12,617 nucleotides of DNA from Zymomonas sp. (GCA_027489105.1 JAIYAJ010000089.1:1-12617), one strand, 5' to 3'. Positions 1 through 8,740 are shown, counted from the first letter of the stretch. Notes: a model not told the origin generated them from the letters alone. Numbers and translations are program-made.

Positions 1-851
<851 letters not shown>

Positions 852-915
852 TATTCCTCCCCCGAATCATGAGCAGCTTAGGACGATAGGCAGCCGAATG
901 GCGCGATGGAAGGGC

Positions 916-964
916 CATTGTTCTCCAGCTTCGCCATAAGCGGAGGATTATGCGGACAATGTCC
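916..964. promoter_or_regulatory. Candidate operator region between the divergent regulator and TDO-family gene
   Basis: The 161-bp divergent intergenic region contains the near-perfect palindrome GGACAATGTCC (954-964: 5-bp arms, central A) and an inverted copy of its core, CATTGTTC (916-923), about 38 bp away. Spaced symmetrical sites of this sort suit oligomeric Lrp/AsnC proteins, which wrap DNA over several sites. No convincing -35/-10 pair was found on either strand; TACACT at 979-984 is a weak -10 candidate for the plus-strand gene. This is pattern recognition only. Confidence 0.3.
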
Positions 965-1012
965 CCTCTCTCTGCTGCTACACTGCGGCACCGGCGCAGG
1001 AGGGACGACGCG

Positions 1013-1759
1013 ATGGATCGTGAGAAATATTATGGGCTCATGCAGGCGCCCGAGGCTCTGGATTATGAGCTCTATCTGAAGACCGGTTCGCTGCTTGCCT
1101 GTCAGAAGCCGTTCGACGAGTTGTGCAACCGCGACGAGCTTCAGTTCCAGGTCGTCCACCAGGTCGAAGAGCTGTGGATGAAGCTCATGGCCTATACGCT
1201 GCTCGACGTGGACGACTATCTCAAGGCAGGCGAGACGCACCGCGTCGTCACGCTGCTCGGCCGTTGCCACCGGATCATGCGGATGATGACCGACCAGCTC
1301 GATCTGCTCGAGACCATGTCGCCCAAGGAATATCAGGAAATCCGTCTGCAGCTCGGCAATGGCAGCGGTCAGGAATCCCCCGGCTTCCGCATTCTGCTCA
1401 AGATGGTGCCCGAGCTGTGGCGCAGCTTCGAGCAGCGCTATCTCATCGCCGAGGGCCGCACGGTCCGCTCGATCTATGACGAGGATTATCGCCACGACGC
1501 GGCCTATGCGGTGGCGGAGGCGCTGATCGAGTTCGACGAGCTGTTCGGCAAATTTCGCTGGCACCACCTCTTCCTGATCCACCGCTCGATCGGCATGGGC
1601 GCGGCATCGCTCAAGGGCCGGTCGGTCGACCTGTTGCAGGCCGGCGCGAAACACCGCTTCTTCCCCGAACTGTGGGACGTGCGCGTCGCCATGACCGACG
1701 ACTGGGGCGGCCAATATGGTCGGGTGCGGGACAGCATCGGTCACAGCGAAGCCCCGTGA
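1013..1759 (+). CDS. Tryptophan 2,3-dioxygenase family haem protein, atypical short form
   Basis: TDO-family protein (canonical reaction: L-tryptophan + O2 to N-formylkynurenine, haem-dependent, cytosolic). The 248-residue product is shorter than the roughly 270-300 residues of classical bacterial TDOs. Seen here: FQVVHQVEELWMKLM (45-59; F45 and H49 match Xanthomonas F51 and H55), SPKEYQEIR (103-111; Y107 and R111 match Y113 and R117), WHH (183-185; H185 matches the proximal haem ligand H240) and FFPELWDVR (216-224). The conserved substrate loop GTGGSSG after the haem His is missing, replaced by GMGAASLKG. The start at 1013 is chosen over the in-frame ATG at 950 because CAGGAGGGA sits just upstream and the family begins near here. 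No kynureninase or formamidase gene is in view. Oxygenation of another indole substrate is possible. Confidence 0.88.
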   Translation: MDREKYYGLMQAPEALDYELYLKTGSLLACQKPFDELCNRDELQFQVVHQVEELWMKLMAYTLLDVDDYLKAGETHRVVTLLGRCHRIMRMMTDQLDLLETMSPKEYQEIRLQLGNGSGQESPGFRILLKMVPELWRSFEQRYLIAEGRTVRSIYDEDYRHDAAYAVAEALIEFDELFGKFRWHHLFLIHRSIGMGAASLKGRSVDLLQAGAKHRFFPELWDVRVAMTDDWGGQYGRVRDSIGHSEAP

Positions 1760-1846
1760 CGCTGTGCCTGCGCTGACCTTCGCGCTCACCCCCTCGCCTT
1801 GCGCGCCCCGGCTCGCTATCACCGCTGTGTTTTCAAGGGGGTAAGC

Positions 1847-3109
1847 ATGCAGCTGCGCGCCAATCGTCGGCAATTCCTGCTCGGGTCCGGGCTCCTCGGC
1901 CTGTCTGCGCTGGCGGCCCTTCCCGCCTGGGCGAAAGACGTTGCGCAGGGACTGACGCCGATGACCGCCAATGCCCGGCCGATCCAGCCGGAGGAGCATC
2001 GCGCCCGCCTCGCCCAGGCACAGCGCCTGATGCAGGCGCAGGGCATCGGCGCCATTCTCGTCGAGGCTGGCTCGTCCCTGCTCTACTTCACCGGGATCGA
2101 CTGGTGGCGGAGCGAAAGGCTGACCGCTGCGGTGATTCCGGTAGAAGGCGATATCCTCGTCGTCACGCCGGCTTTCGAGGAGCCATCGATCCGCGAAAGC
2201 CTGGTCGTGCCCGCCGACGTGCGCGTGTGGCAGGAAGATGAAAGCCCGAGCGCCCTCATCGCCGGTTTCCTGCGCGAGCGGAAGCTCGACAAGGCGACCA
2301 TCGGCGTCGAGGAGACGGTGCGCTTCTTCGCGGTCAACGGCCTGCGGCAGGCAGCGCCCGACGCGCAGATCGTCTCCGCCAACCCGGTCGTGCGCGGCTG
2401 TCGCATGATCAAGTCGCCGGCCGAGCTCGCTTTGATGCAGCTGGCCGCCGACGTGCAGGTCGCCGCCTATCGTCACATCGCGCCCCGGATCGAGCGCGGC
2501 ATGAGCCAGCAGGATCTGCGCGCCATGCTGCTCGCGACAGTACGCGCGCTCGGCGCGACCGCCGATGAGGGTCTGGTGCTGATCGGCGAGTCCAGCGCCT
2601 ATCCCCACGGATCGGCCACGCAGCGCCGCGTCGCCGAGGGTGAGGTCATCCTGTTCGACGCCGGGCTCAGCATCCACGGCTATCAGGCAGACATTTCGCG
2701 GACGATGGTCTTCGGTCGCCCCGCCGATAAGCGGCAGCGCCTGCTGTTCGATCAGGTGCGGAGTGGCCAGGAGATCGCGATGCAGGCCGCGCGGGTCGGT
2801 GCACCGGCCGGATCGGTCGACGATGCCGTGCGCCGCCATTATGAAAGCCTCGGCTACGGCCCCGGCTACAAGCTGCCGGGCACCTCGCACCGCACCGGCC
2901 ATGGCATCGGCATGGACGTGCATGAGCCGGTCAATCTCGTCCATGGCGAGACGACGGCGCTGGCGCCTGGCATGTGCTTCTCGAACGAACCCGGCATCTA
3001 CATACCCGGCGCGTTCGGCGTCCGCATCGAGGATTGCTTCTACATGACGGTGGACGGCCCCCGCTGGTTCTCGAAGCCGCCCGCGTCGATCGACCAGCCC
3101 TTTGCCTGA
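1847..3109 (+). CDS. Tat-exported M24 family metallopeptidase (Xaa-Pro aminopeptidase/dipeptidase type)
   Basis: 420-residue dinuclear-metal peptidase of family M24B, whose members cut peptide bonds next to proline. The start ATG follows AGGGGG and gives a clear twin-arginine signal: RRQFLLGSGLLGLSALAALP with probable cleavage after AWA (about residue 29), so the enzyme should be folded with metal and exported to the periplasm. A creatinase-like N domain (about 45-185) precedes the pita-bread catalytic domain (about 190-410). All five expected metal ligands are visible: D271 and D282 (LFDAG, QADISRT), H352 (GHGIGMD), E381 (NEPGIY) and E395 (VRIED); H359 matches the second conserved His. An upstream in-frame ATG at 1799 would bury the Tat signal and is rejected. 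It lies 87 bp after the TDO-family gene and 18 bp before the transporter. Exact substrate unknown. Confidence 0.93.
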   Translation: MQLRANRRQFLLGSGLLGLSALAALPAWAKDVAQGLTPMTANARPIQPEEHRARLAQAQRLMQAQGIGAILVEAGSSLLYFTGIDWWRSERLTAAVIPVEGDILVVTPAFEEPSIRESLVVPADVRVWQEDESPSALIAGFLRERKLDKATIGVEETVRFFAVNGLRQAAPDAQIVSANPVVRGCRMIKSPAELALMQLAADVQVAAYRHIAPRIERGMSQQDLRAMLLATVRALGATADEGLVLIGESSAYPHGSATQRRVAEGEVILFDAGLSIHGYQADISRTMVFGRPADKRQRLLFDQVRSGQEIAMQAARVGAPAGSVDDAVRRHYESLGYGPGYKLPGTSHRTGHGIGMDVHEPVNLVHGETTALAPGMCFSNEPGIYIPGAFGVRIEDCFYMTVDGPRWFSKPPASIDQPFA

Positions 3110-3127
3110 TCCCGACAGGCACAGGCG

Positions 3128-4096
3128 TTGATCTCCGGCTCCACCTTGGCGGGCACGCTCTATGGCGTGGCGGCGGGCGCCCTGTGGGGCCTCGTCTTCG
3201 TCGCGCCGGAGATCTGCGGCGACTTCGGCCCCTTTCATCAATCGGTCGCCCGCTACCTGTTCTACGGAGCGATCGCCCTGCTGCTGATCGCGCCGCGCTG
3301 GAAACGACTGCGGCCGCATCTGGGTCGCCGCGAATGGATCGGCCTGCTGTGGCTCTCGCTCGCCGGGAACATCGTCTATTATATGCTCCTCGCCACGGCG
3401 GTGCGAACAGCCGGGATCGCGCTGACCTCGCTGGTCGTCGGCTTTCTGCCGGTGACGATCACCATCGTCGGCAGCCGTGACAAGGGTGCGGTCCCGCTGA
3501 CCCGCCTCGCGCCCTCGCTGCTGCTTTGCGTGGCCGGGGCCGCCTGTATCGGGTGGGAAGCCATGCTGCCCGCCGGCGACACAAACGGCGCCATCCGCTG
3601 GCTGGGACTGCTCGCCGCGATCGGCGCGCTGCTCTCATGGACCTGCTTCGCGGTCGGCAATGCCCGCTGGCTGAGCCGGCTGGAGCATATCACCGAGCAT
3701 GACTGGTCGCTGCTGACCGGCGTCGCTACCGGCGGGATCGCGTTGCTCGCCGCGCCGCTGCTGCCGCTGCTCGAGAAAACGTCGCACAGCGCCGACGCCT
3801 GGGCACGCCTCGCGCTCGTCTCCGCCGCTATAGCTCTCTTCGCCTCGGTCATCGGCAATGCACTGTGGAACCGGATGAGTCGGCTTCTGCCCCTTACCCT
3901 GGTGGGCCAGATGATCCTGTTCGAAACGCTGTTCGCGATCTTCTATGCCTGTCTGTGGGAAAGCCGACTGCCCACCTTCCCAGAAGCCGCCGCTTTCGTT
4001 CTGCTGGTCCTTGGCGTTGTCGCCTGTCTCGCCGCCCATCGCCCGAGGAACCCCAGCGAGGTCGACCCGCTCGAAACGACACACCCGCCCCTTTGA
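3128..4096 (+). CDS. EamA/DMT superfamily transporter
   Basis: 322-residue inner-membrane protein of the drug/metabolite transporter superfamily, which commonly exports amino acids or metabolites. About ten hydrophobic segments are visible, near residues 8-25, 43-57, 70-90, 94-115, 126-142, 156-177, 195-214, 228-246, 254-275 and 286-304, arranged as two five-helix halves. The first half carries the GALWGLVFVAPE start typical of EamA; the second contains ALWNRMSRLLPLTLVGQMILFE, the matching element of repeat two. The start is taken as TTG at 3128, only 18 bp after the peptidase stop, with a poor ribosome site, so translation may depend on coupling to the upstream gene; TTG at 3146 is an alternative. 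The position suggests export or uptake of a product of the preceding enzymes, but the substrate cannot be read from sequence. Confidence 0.88.
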   Translation: MISGSTLAGTLYGVAAGALWGLVFVAPEICGDFGPFHQSVARYLFYGAIALLLIAPRWKRLRPHLGRREWIGLLWLSLAGNIVYYMLLATAVRTAGIALTSLVVGFLPVTITIVGSRDKGAVPLTRLAPSLLLCVAGAACIGWEAMLPAGDTNGAIRWLGLLAAIGALLSWTCFAVGNARWLSRLEHITEHDWSLLTGVATGGIALLAAPLLPLLEKTSHSADAWARLALVSAAIALFASVIGNALWNRMSRLLPLTLVGQMILFETLFAIFYACLWESRLPTFPEAAAFVLLVLGVVACLAAHRPRNPSEVDPLETTHPPL

Positions 4097-4163
4097 TCTG
4101 TCGCAATGCGATGACAAGTAACGCCGCGACTGGTAGCTTCGGGCGTCACAAAGAGAAGAGCGC

Positions 4164-5627
4164 ATGATCGAGGTGGAACTGAAACTCGAATGCGATCCTT
4201 CCGACCTTGGACTATTGGCTGAGGATGGCTCGATCGTGAGCGCGGACGGATGGACCGGCCGACAGCTGCGCGCGACCTATTTCGACACTGTCGAACGCCG
4301 CCTGGCCGGGGAAGGCTTCGTGCTGCGCATCCGCTCGGAGGACGGTCGCCTCGTCCAGACCGTCAAAGCAGCCTCGGGTCCGTCCACCGGCCTGTTCGCG
4401 CGCGGCGAATGGGAAAAGCCGCTCAGCGAGGAACGGCTCTCGCTGACCGAAGATGCCGGCCCGCTCGTCAGTCTGTTCGGTTCCGACGTGCTCGATCGCA
4501 TCGGCCCGCTGTTCACGACCGACGTCACGCGCCAGATCGCCCGATGCGCTGTCGATGGCACGCAGATCGAGATCGCAGCCGACCACGGCACTGTCCTGTC
4601 GGGGGAGCGGCGGCTTCCGCTCTGCGAGATCGAACTGGAACTAGTCGAGGGCGAACCCTCCGCCCTGTTCACGCTGGCCCGCAGGATCGCCGAACGCTGC
4701 AGCATTCGTCTCGGCGTGGAATCGAAATCGGATCGCGGCTTCCGGCTGATCGACCATAAGCTTGATGGCGCCATTCGTGCGGAGCCCATCCGGCTGTCGC
4801 GCGACATGGCCCCGAACGACGCCTTCGCGACGATCGCCGTTTCCTGCCTGCGCCTCTATCGGCTCAACGAGAGCCGCTTCCTCGCGCAGGGTGCGGCCGA
4901 CCATGTCCACCAGGCGCGCATTGCGCTGCGTCGTCTGCGCAGCGCCTTCTGGCTCTTCTCGCCGCTGCTGCGCGACGATGCGACCGGCGCGCAACTGGCG
5001 GAGGACCTGCGCTGGCTCACGGCGCAATGGAGCGATCTGCGCCAGATCGACGTGCTGCTGCCCCGGCTCGACGAAGCCGATCGCATAGGGCTGACGGCAC
5101 TCCGGACAGAGAGCGCGGCAAGCCTCCGAACCGTTCTCGACGACAGCCGCGCGCGCCTGCTGCCCCTGCGGCTGGTCGAATGGCTGACCATCGGCGACTG
5201 GCGCTCCGATGCGGCCGGCTCCACAGCCGAAGCGATCGCCCTTTTCGCCGCCGAACGTCTCGACAAGCTGCGGCGGCGGATCAAACGCCGCAGCAAGGGC
5301 CTCGCCCGACTCGCCCCCGAGGACCTCCACCAGCTGCGCAAGGATGGCAAGAAGCTGCGCTATGCGAGCGAGTTCTTCGTCGCGCTCTATCCGGGACGCA
5401 AGGCTCGTACCCGAATGGAAGACATGCTCGCCGCGCTGGAGGACATCCAGGATCTGCTCGGCGCGTTGAACGACGAGAGCGACGCGCAGGAGCTTGCCGA
5501 GCGCTGGGACATCGCCTGGACTGGCGTCGTCAGGAGCCCGGACTGGCGCCGCAAGAAGCTGTCCAGGGCGCGCAAGGCGATCGCCCGCCTGCTCGACACG
5601 AAGCGCTTCTGGCGCGCCGCCGACTGA
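4164..5627 (+). CDS. CYTH and CHAD domain protein (inorganic triphosphatase/polyphosphate-associated)
   Basis: 487-residue two-domain cytoplasmic protein. The N-terminal CYTH domain (about 1-200) opens with the signature ExExK (E3, E5, K7 in MIEVELKLE) and continues with TYFDT, the FVLRIR strand, a QTVK lysine (K68), CEIELEL and SKSDRGF, the tunnel residues that bind triphosphate and metal in ThTPase/YgiF-type enzymes. The C-terminal CHAD domain (about 212-480) has the two helical His/Arg-rich repeats HQARIALRRLRSAF (249-262) and LHQLRKDGKKLRYASEFF (388-405), which bind polyphosphate in characterised members. E. coli YgiF, with the same architecture, hydrolyses tripolyphosphate; that activity is likely here. 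The ATG follows AGAGAAG. It is 67 bp after the transporter and 59 bp before the oxidoreductase, so it may be in a long operon or have its own promoter. Confidence 0.93.
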   Translation: MIEVELKLECDPSDLGLLAEDGSIVSADGWTGRQLRATYFDTVERRLAGEGFVLRIRSEDGRLVQTVKAASGPSTGLFARGEWEKPLSEERLSLTEDAGPLVSLFGSDVLDRIGPLFTTDVTRQIARCAVDGTQIEIAADHGTVLSGERRLPLCEIELELVEGEPSALFTLARRIAERCSIRLGVESKSDRGFRLIDHKLDGAIRAEPIRLSRDMAPNDAFATIAVSCLRLYRLNESRFLAQGAADHVHQARIALRRLRSAFWLFSPLLRDDATGAQLAEDLRWLTAQWSDLRQIDVLLPRLDEADRIGLTALRTESAASLRTVLDDSRARLLPLRLVEWLTIGDWRSDAAGSTAEAIALFAAERLDKLRRRIKRRSKGLARLAPEDLHQLRKDGKKLRYASEFFVALYPGRKARTRMEDMLAALEDIQDLLGALNDESDAQELAERWDIAWTGVVRSPDWRRKKLSRARKAIARLLDTKRFWRAAD

Positions 5628-5686
5628 CCAGGCCCGTTCCCCCCTCCGCCGTTGCCGCCGCCTTCCGGGCCGCGTAAAGGCGCTCC

Positions 5687-7282
5687 ATGCTCCGCATTTC
5701 CGAAATCAAGCTGCCGCTCGACCATCCGGCCGAGGCTCTTCCCGCCGCGATCCTCCAGCGGCTCGGCATCGCGCCCGACGAACTGCTCGGCTGGACCCTC
5801 GCCCGCCGCGCCAATGACGCGCGCCGCAAGTCGGCCATCCAGATGGTCTATTCGGTCGACGTGACACTGGCCGACGAAGCGGCGGTCCTTGCCCGCTTCG
5901 CCGGCGACAACCATGTCCGCCCGACCCCGGACACCGATTATCGCCCCGTCCGCACCGCTCCTGCCGGCGCTCCGCGCCCCGTCGTCATCGGCGCAGGGCC
6001 CTGCGGCCTGTTCGCGGGGCTGATTCTCGCCCAGATGGGTTATCGCCCGATCATCCTGGAGCGCGGCAAGATCGTCCGCGAGCGGACCAAGGACACCTGG
6101 GGCCTGTGGCGTCGCAGCGTGTTGACCCCGGAATCGAACGTCCAGTTCGGCGAAGGCGGCGCCGGCACCTTCTCAGACGGCAAGCTCTACAGCCAGATCA
6201 AGGACCCGCGTCATCTCGGCCGCAAGGTCCTCGCCGAGTTCGTCAAGGCAGGCGCCCCCGAGGAAATCCCGACCGAAGCGCATCCCCATGTCGGCACTTT
6301 CCGGCTCGTCTCCATGGTCGCGCATATGCGCGCGACCATCGAGGATCTCGGCGGCGAATATCGCTTCGGCGAACGCGTCGTCGACTTCGAGATCGCTGAC
6401 GGCCGGTTGCGCGGCCTGCACCTCGATGGCGGCGAGTATATCGAGACGCGACATGTCGTGCTCGCCGTCGGGCACAGCTCGCGCGACACCTTCCAGGCGC
6501 TCTACGATCGTGGCGTTTTTGTCGAAGCCAAACCCTTCTCGATCGGCGTCCGCATCGAACATCCGCAAAGCTGGATCGATCGCGCGCGCTTCGGTACCTG
6601 CGCCGGCCACCCCGATCTCGGCGCCGCAGCTTATGCGCTGTCGCACCACTGTGCGAACGGCCGCACCGTCTACAGCTTCTGCATGTGCCCAGGCGGCCGC
6701 GTGGTCGCCGCGACGTCGGAGGTAGGGCGTGTCGTGACCAATGGCATGAGCCAATATTCGCGCAAGGAATTCAACGCCAATTCGGGCCTCGTCGTCGGCA
6801 TCTCGCCCGAGCGCGACTATCCCGGGCACCCGCTGGCGGGCATCGCCTTGCAGCGTCGGCTCGAAGAGATGGCCTTCGTCGCCGGCGGCGCCAACTATGA
6901 CGCACCCGGCCAGAAGGTCGGCGACCTGCTGGCACAGCGCCCGTCGACCGAACTGGGCGAGGTCGTGCCCTCCTACAAACCCGGCGTGAAGCTGACCGAC
7001 CTTTCGGCTTGCCTGCCCGATTTCGTGATCGAAGCCTTCCGCGAGGCGCTGCCCATCTTCGGCAAGCAGATCGCCCGCTACGATCACCCGGACGCGATCA
7101 TGACCGGCGTCGAGACGCGCACCTCCAGCCCGATCCGGATCACGCGCGGCAAGGACTTCCAGAGCCTCAACGTCGCCGGCCTCTTCCCGGCGGGCGAAGG
7201 TGCAGGCTATGCAGGCGGGATCCTGTCTGCCGCCGTGGACGGCATCAAGGTCGCCGAAGCAGTGGCGCTCTCCATCGCCTGA
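5687..7282 (+). CDS. Uncharacterised FAD-dependent oxidoreductase (COG2509 type)
   Basis: 531-residue flavoprotein of the widespread but functionally undefined COG2509 family. An N-terminal alpha/beta domain (about 1-85, including RRANDARRKSAIQMVYSVDV) is followed by the FAD-binding Rossmann motif IGAGPCGLFAG (101-111), with the ribose-binding acidic residue at E125 (ILERG). NVQFGEGGAGTFSDGKL (151-167) is the family hallmark, and the C-terminus has the second FAD contact LFPAGEGAGYAGGI (499-512). Length matches the usual 530-550. The start ATG at 5687 has only a weak AAAGG upstream. Substrate and electron partner cannot be inferred; no redox partner gene is adjacent. The stop codon lies in a 6-bp-stem hairpin shared with the convergent pseudogene. 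Confidence 0.92.
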   Translation: MLRISEIKLPLDHPAEALPAAILQRLGIAPDELLGWTLARRANDARRKSAIQMVYSVDVTLADEAAVLARFAGDNHVRPTPDTDYRPVRTAPAGAPRPVVIGAGPCGLFAGLILAQMGYRPIILERGKIVRERTKDTWGLWRRSVLTPESNVQFGEGGAGTFSDGKLYSQIKDPRHLGRKVLAEFVKAGAPEEIPTEAHPHVGTFRLVSMVAHMRATIEDLGGEYRFGERVVDFEIADGRLRGLHLDGGEYIETRHVVLAVGHSSRDTFQALYDRGVFVEAKPFSIGVRIEHPQSWIDRARFGTCAGHPDLGAAAYALSHHCANGRTVYSFCMCPGGRVVAATSEVGRVVTNGMSQYSRKEFNANSGLVVGISPERDYPGHPLAGIALQRRLEEMAFVAGGANYDAPGQKVGDLLAQRPSTELGEVVPSYKPGVKLTDLSACLPDFVIEAFREALPIFGKQIARYDHPDAIMTGVETRTSSPIRITRGKDFQSLNVAGLFPAGEGAGYAGGILSAAVDGIKVAEAVALSIA

Positions 7283-7295
7283 CGGGATGCGTCAG
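7279..7295. terminator. Hairpin spanning both convergent ends (possible bidirectional terminator)
   Basis: CTGACG - GGATG - CGTCAG is a perfect 6-bp inverted repeat with a 5-nt loop. It contains the TGA stop of the oxidoreductase (7280-7282, plus) and the TGA of the channel pseudogene (complement of 7292-7294). No T tract follows on either strand, so intrinsic termination is uncertain. Confidence 0.4.
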
Positions 7296-7722
7296 CGCTG
7301 GGCCAGGCGCGGAACGACCTCCACGATCTGGTCGCCATCGCGCAACGGGCGGCTCTCCGGCTCCCAGAATCCAGAGGCGCGCTCACTGCGATAGATGCGC
7401 AGGCCCCGGCCTGCCGGGCGAGCGCCTTATTGTCCTCGGACCGGATGGCGACGCTGATAGGGACGTCCGGCGCCAGGCCGCGCGCGGTCAACACGATCAG
7501 GATCGAGATATCGTCGCGCCCGGCCGACACGATGATCGATCGCGCCCGCTGAACATGCACCGCCTCCAGCGTCGCATTGCGCATTGCATCCCCGTCCAGC
7601 ACGTTGACGCCTTCGGCTTCGGCGGCGCGAGGCAAAGGCGCTGGGCGTTCCATCCTGTGCGATGGAGCGACCAGGGGGCTGGCGCGCCTCTCGATTGACT
7701 CTATGAATGCCAGCAAAGACAT
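7292..7722 (-). pseudogene. Degraded potassium channel / TrkA-N (RCK) protein gene with two deletions
   Basis: Read on the minus strand, three blocks match successive parts of sphingomonad-type potassium-channel proteins. The start at 7720-7722 gives MSLLAFIESIERRASPLV, an N-terminus-like block. After a short junction, in the same frame, comes a TrkA-N segment, EGVNVLDGDAMRNATLEAVH through SAGRDDISILIVLTARGLAP to RQAGA. Then, in a different frame, IYRSERASGFWEPESRPLRD runs to DGDQIVEVVPRLAQR and a stop. Missing are the pore/transmembrane helices, the GxGxxG start of TrkA-N and the linker before the C-terminal block. This implies one large in-frame deletion (roughly 150-200 residues by family length, around 7630-7668) and one frameshifting deletion near 7404-7408. 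In the first frame the reading continues without function to 7207. The remnant cannot make a channel. The family match of the N-terminal block is the least certain part. Confidence 0.72.
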
Positions 7723-7723
7723 A
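7695..7723 (+). promoter_or_regulatory. Weak candidate promoter for the DUF808 gene
   Basis: TTGACT (7695-7700) is a good -35 match, and 17 bp on lies GACATA (7718-7723), a poor -10. The downstream start is at 7738 with GAAGGGA as ribosome site. The element lies inside the 5' end of the channel pseudogene, since only 15 bp separate the two divergent start codons. Confidence 0.25.
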
Positions 7724-7737
7724 GCGAAGGGACGAAC

Positions 7738-8667
7738 ATGGCCTCGGGCTTGGTTGCGCTGCTGGACGATATTGCGGGACTGACCAAACTTGCGGCGGCA
7801 TCGCTCGACGATGTCGGGGCCGCCGCCGGAAAAGCCGGCACCAAGGCGGTCGGCGTGGTGGTCGACGATGCCGCCGTCACGCCGCGCTACGTCACCGGCC
7901 TCTCGCCGAGCCGCGAATTGCCGATCATCGGCAAGATCGCCCTCGGATCCCTGCGCAACAAGATGCTCTTCCTGCTGCCGGTGGCCCTCCTCCTCAGCCG
8001 TTTCGCGCCTTGGGCCGTGACGCCGCTGCTGATGCTCGGCGGTGCCTATCTCTGTTTCGAAGGCGCGGAGAAGGTGATCGAGGCCGTCATGGGGGGTCAT
8101 GAGGACGAGGATCGCCTGATGACGGTCGATGCCGAAACGCTGGAGAAGCAGCAGGTCTCTGGCGCGATCCGGACCGACCTCATCCTGTCGGCCGAGATCA
8201 TGGCCATCGCACTTGCCGAGGTCGCCTCGCTACCGATGACCACCATGGCCGCCGTCCTCGCTGCCGTCGGGATCGCGATCACGGTGGGTGTCTATGGCGT
8301 CGTCGCGCTGATCGTGAAGATGGACGACATCGGCCTGCACCTCGCCAAGTCAGCAAGCACGCGCACCATCGGATGCGCGCTGGTTCGGGGCATGCCCGTG
8401 GTCATGCGCGCCCTGTCGATCATCGGCACTGCAGCGATGATCTGGGTCGGCGGCGGCATCCTCGTGCATGGGATGGAAAGTTTCGGGATCACTGCTCCCG
8501 CCCACCTCATCCATCATGCTGCGGAAGCGACCGGTGCCATGGCGCCCGCGCTCGGCGGCGCCTTGCAATGGGTCGTCACCGCTGTGGGATCGGGAGTGAT
8601 CGGTTTCGCAGTTGGCGGAATTCTGGCGGGTGTCGTCCATGCGATCAGCGGGATGCGAAAGTCCTGA
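7738..8667 (+). CDS. DUF808 (YedI-like) inner-membrane protein
   Basis: 309-residue protein matching the DUF808 family, whose E. coli member is YedI; biochemical function is not established. Sequence signs: an N-terminal soluble stretch starting SGLVALLDDIAGLTKLAAAS, then SPSRELPIIGKIALGSLRNK and a helix pair ending PWAVTPLLMLGGAYLCFEGAEK, which are near-invariant in the family. Next come SGAIRTDLILSAEIMAIAL, a VYGVVALIVKMDDIG segment, MRALSIIGTAAMIWVGGGILVHG and a C-terminal glycine-rich helix (about 285-303). Five or six membrane segments are likely (about 74-90, 92-107, 147-162, 170-195, 222-245, 275-303). Length is the family norm and the start ATG has GAAGGGA in front, so this gene is intact although its divergent neighbour is wrecked. 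Confidence 0.93.
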   Translation: MASGLVALLDDIAGLTKLAAASLDDVGAAAGKAGTKAVGVVVDDAAVTPRYVTGLSPSRELPIIGKIALGSLRNKMLFLLPVALLLSRFAPWAVTPLLMLGGAYLCFEGAEKVIEAVMGGHEDEDRLMTVDAETLEKQQVSGAIRTDLILSAEIMAIALAEVASLPMTTMAAVLAAVGIAITVGVYGVVALIVKMDDIGLHLAKSASTRTIGCALVRGMPVVMRALSIIGTAAMIWVGGGILVHGMESFGITAPAHLIHHAAEATGAMAPALGGALQWVVTAVGSGVIGFAVGGILAGVVHAISGMRKS

Positions 8668-8691
8668 CAGCCGGTCCTGAAACGGGAATGC

Positions 8692-8709
8692 CTCCGCAGA
8701 GACCCGGAG
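8692..8709 (+). terminator. Weak hairpin after the DUF808 gene
   Basis: CTCCG (8692-8696) and CGGAG (8705-8709) form a 5-bp stem with an 8-nt loop 24 bp past the DUF808 stop. Only a short pyrimidine run follows (TTTCCC), so it is at best a weak terminator. Confidence 0.25.
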
Positions 8710-8731
8710 TCGATTTCCCTGGCGTAATGAT

Positions 8732-8740
8732 TTATCCACA
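8732..8740 (+). promoter_or_regulatory. Perfect DnaA-box 9-mer upstream of the response regulator
   Basis: TTATCCACA is the high-affinity bacterial DnaA box. It lies 36 bp before the response-regulator ATG. Close by, CTTCCA (8743-8748) and TGGAAG (8756-8761) form a perfect inverted repeat, and TGTGGAAGA (8754-8762) is a two-mismatch inverted version of the box. A single box could be chance, but its place in a short upstream region (8668-8776) makes a regulatory role conceivable. Confidence 0.4.

Noticed and set aside
878..3319. 813-codon open frame on the minus strand
   Set aside because: It lies antisense to the TDO-family and M24 genes, whose motifs are clear. Long antisense frames are usual in GC-rich DNA, and its translation shows no recognisable domain.
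4101..4111. TCGCAATGCGA palindrome before the CYTH-CHAD gene, considered as a Pho-box because of the polyphosphate link
   Set aside because: The two heptamer halves of a Pho-box match poorly (3-5 of 7 bases), and the short palindrome is within chance expectation.
7207..8100. 297-codon minus-strand frame as an intact gene
   Set aside because: Its first part is antisense to DUF808 and its last part to the oxidoreductase. Only the middle resembles a TrkA-N protein, which is better described as a pseudogene starting at 7722.
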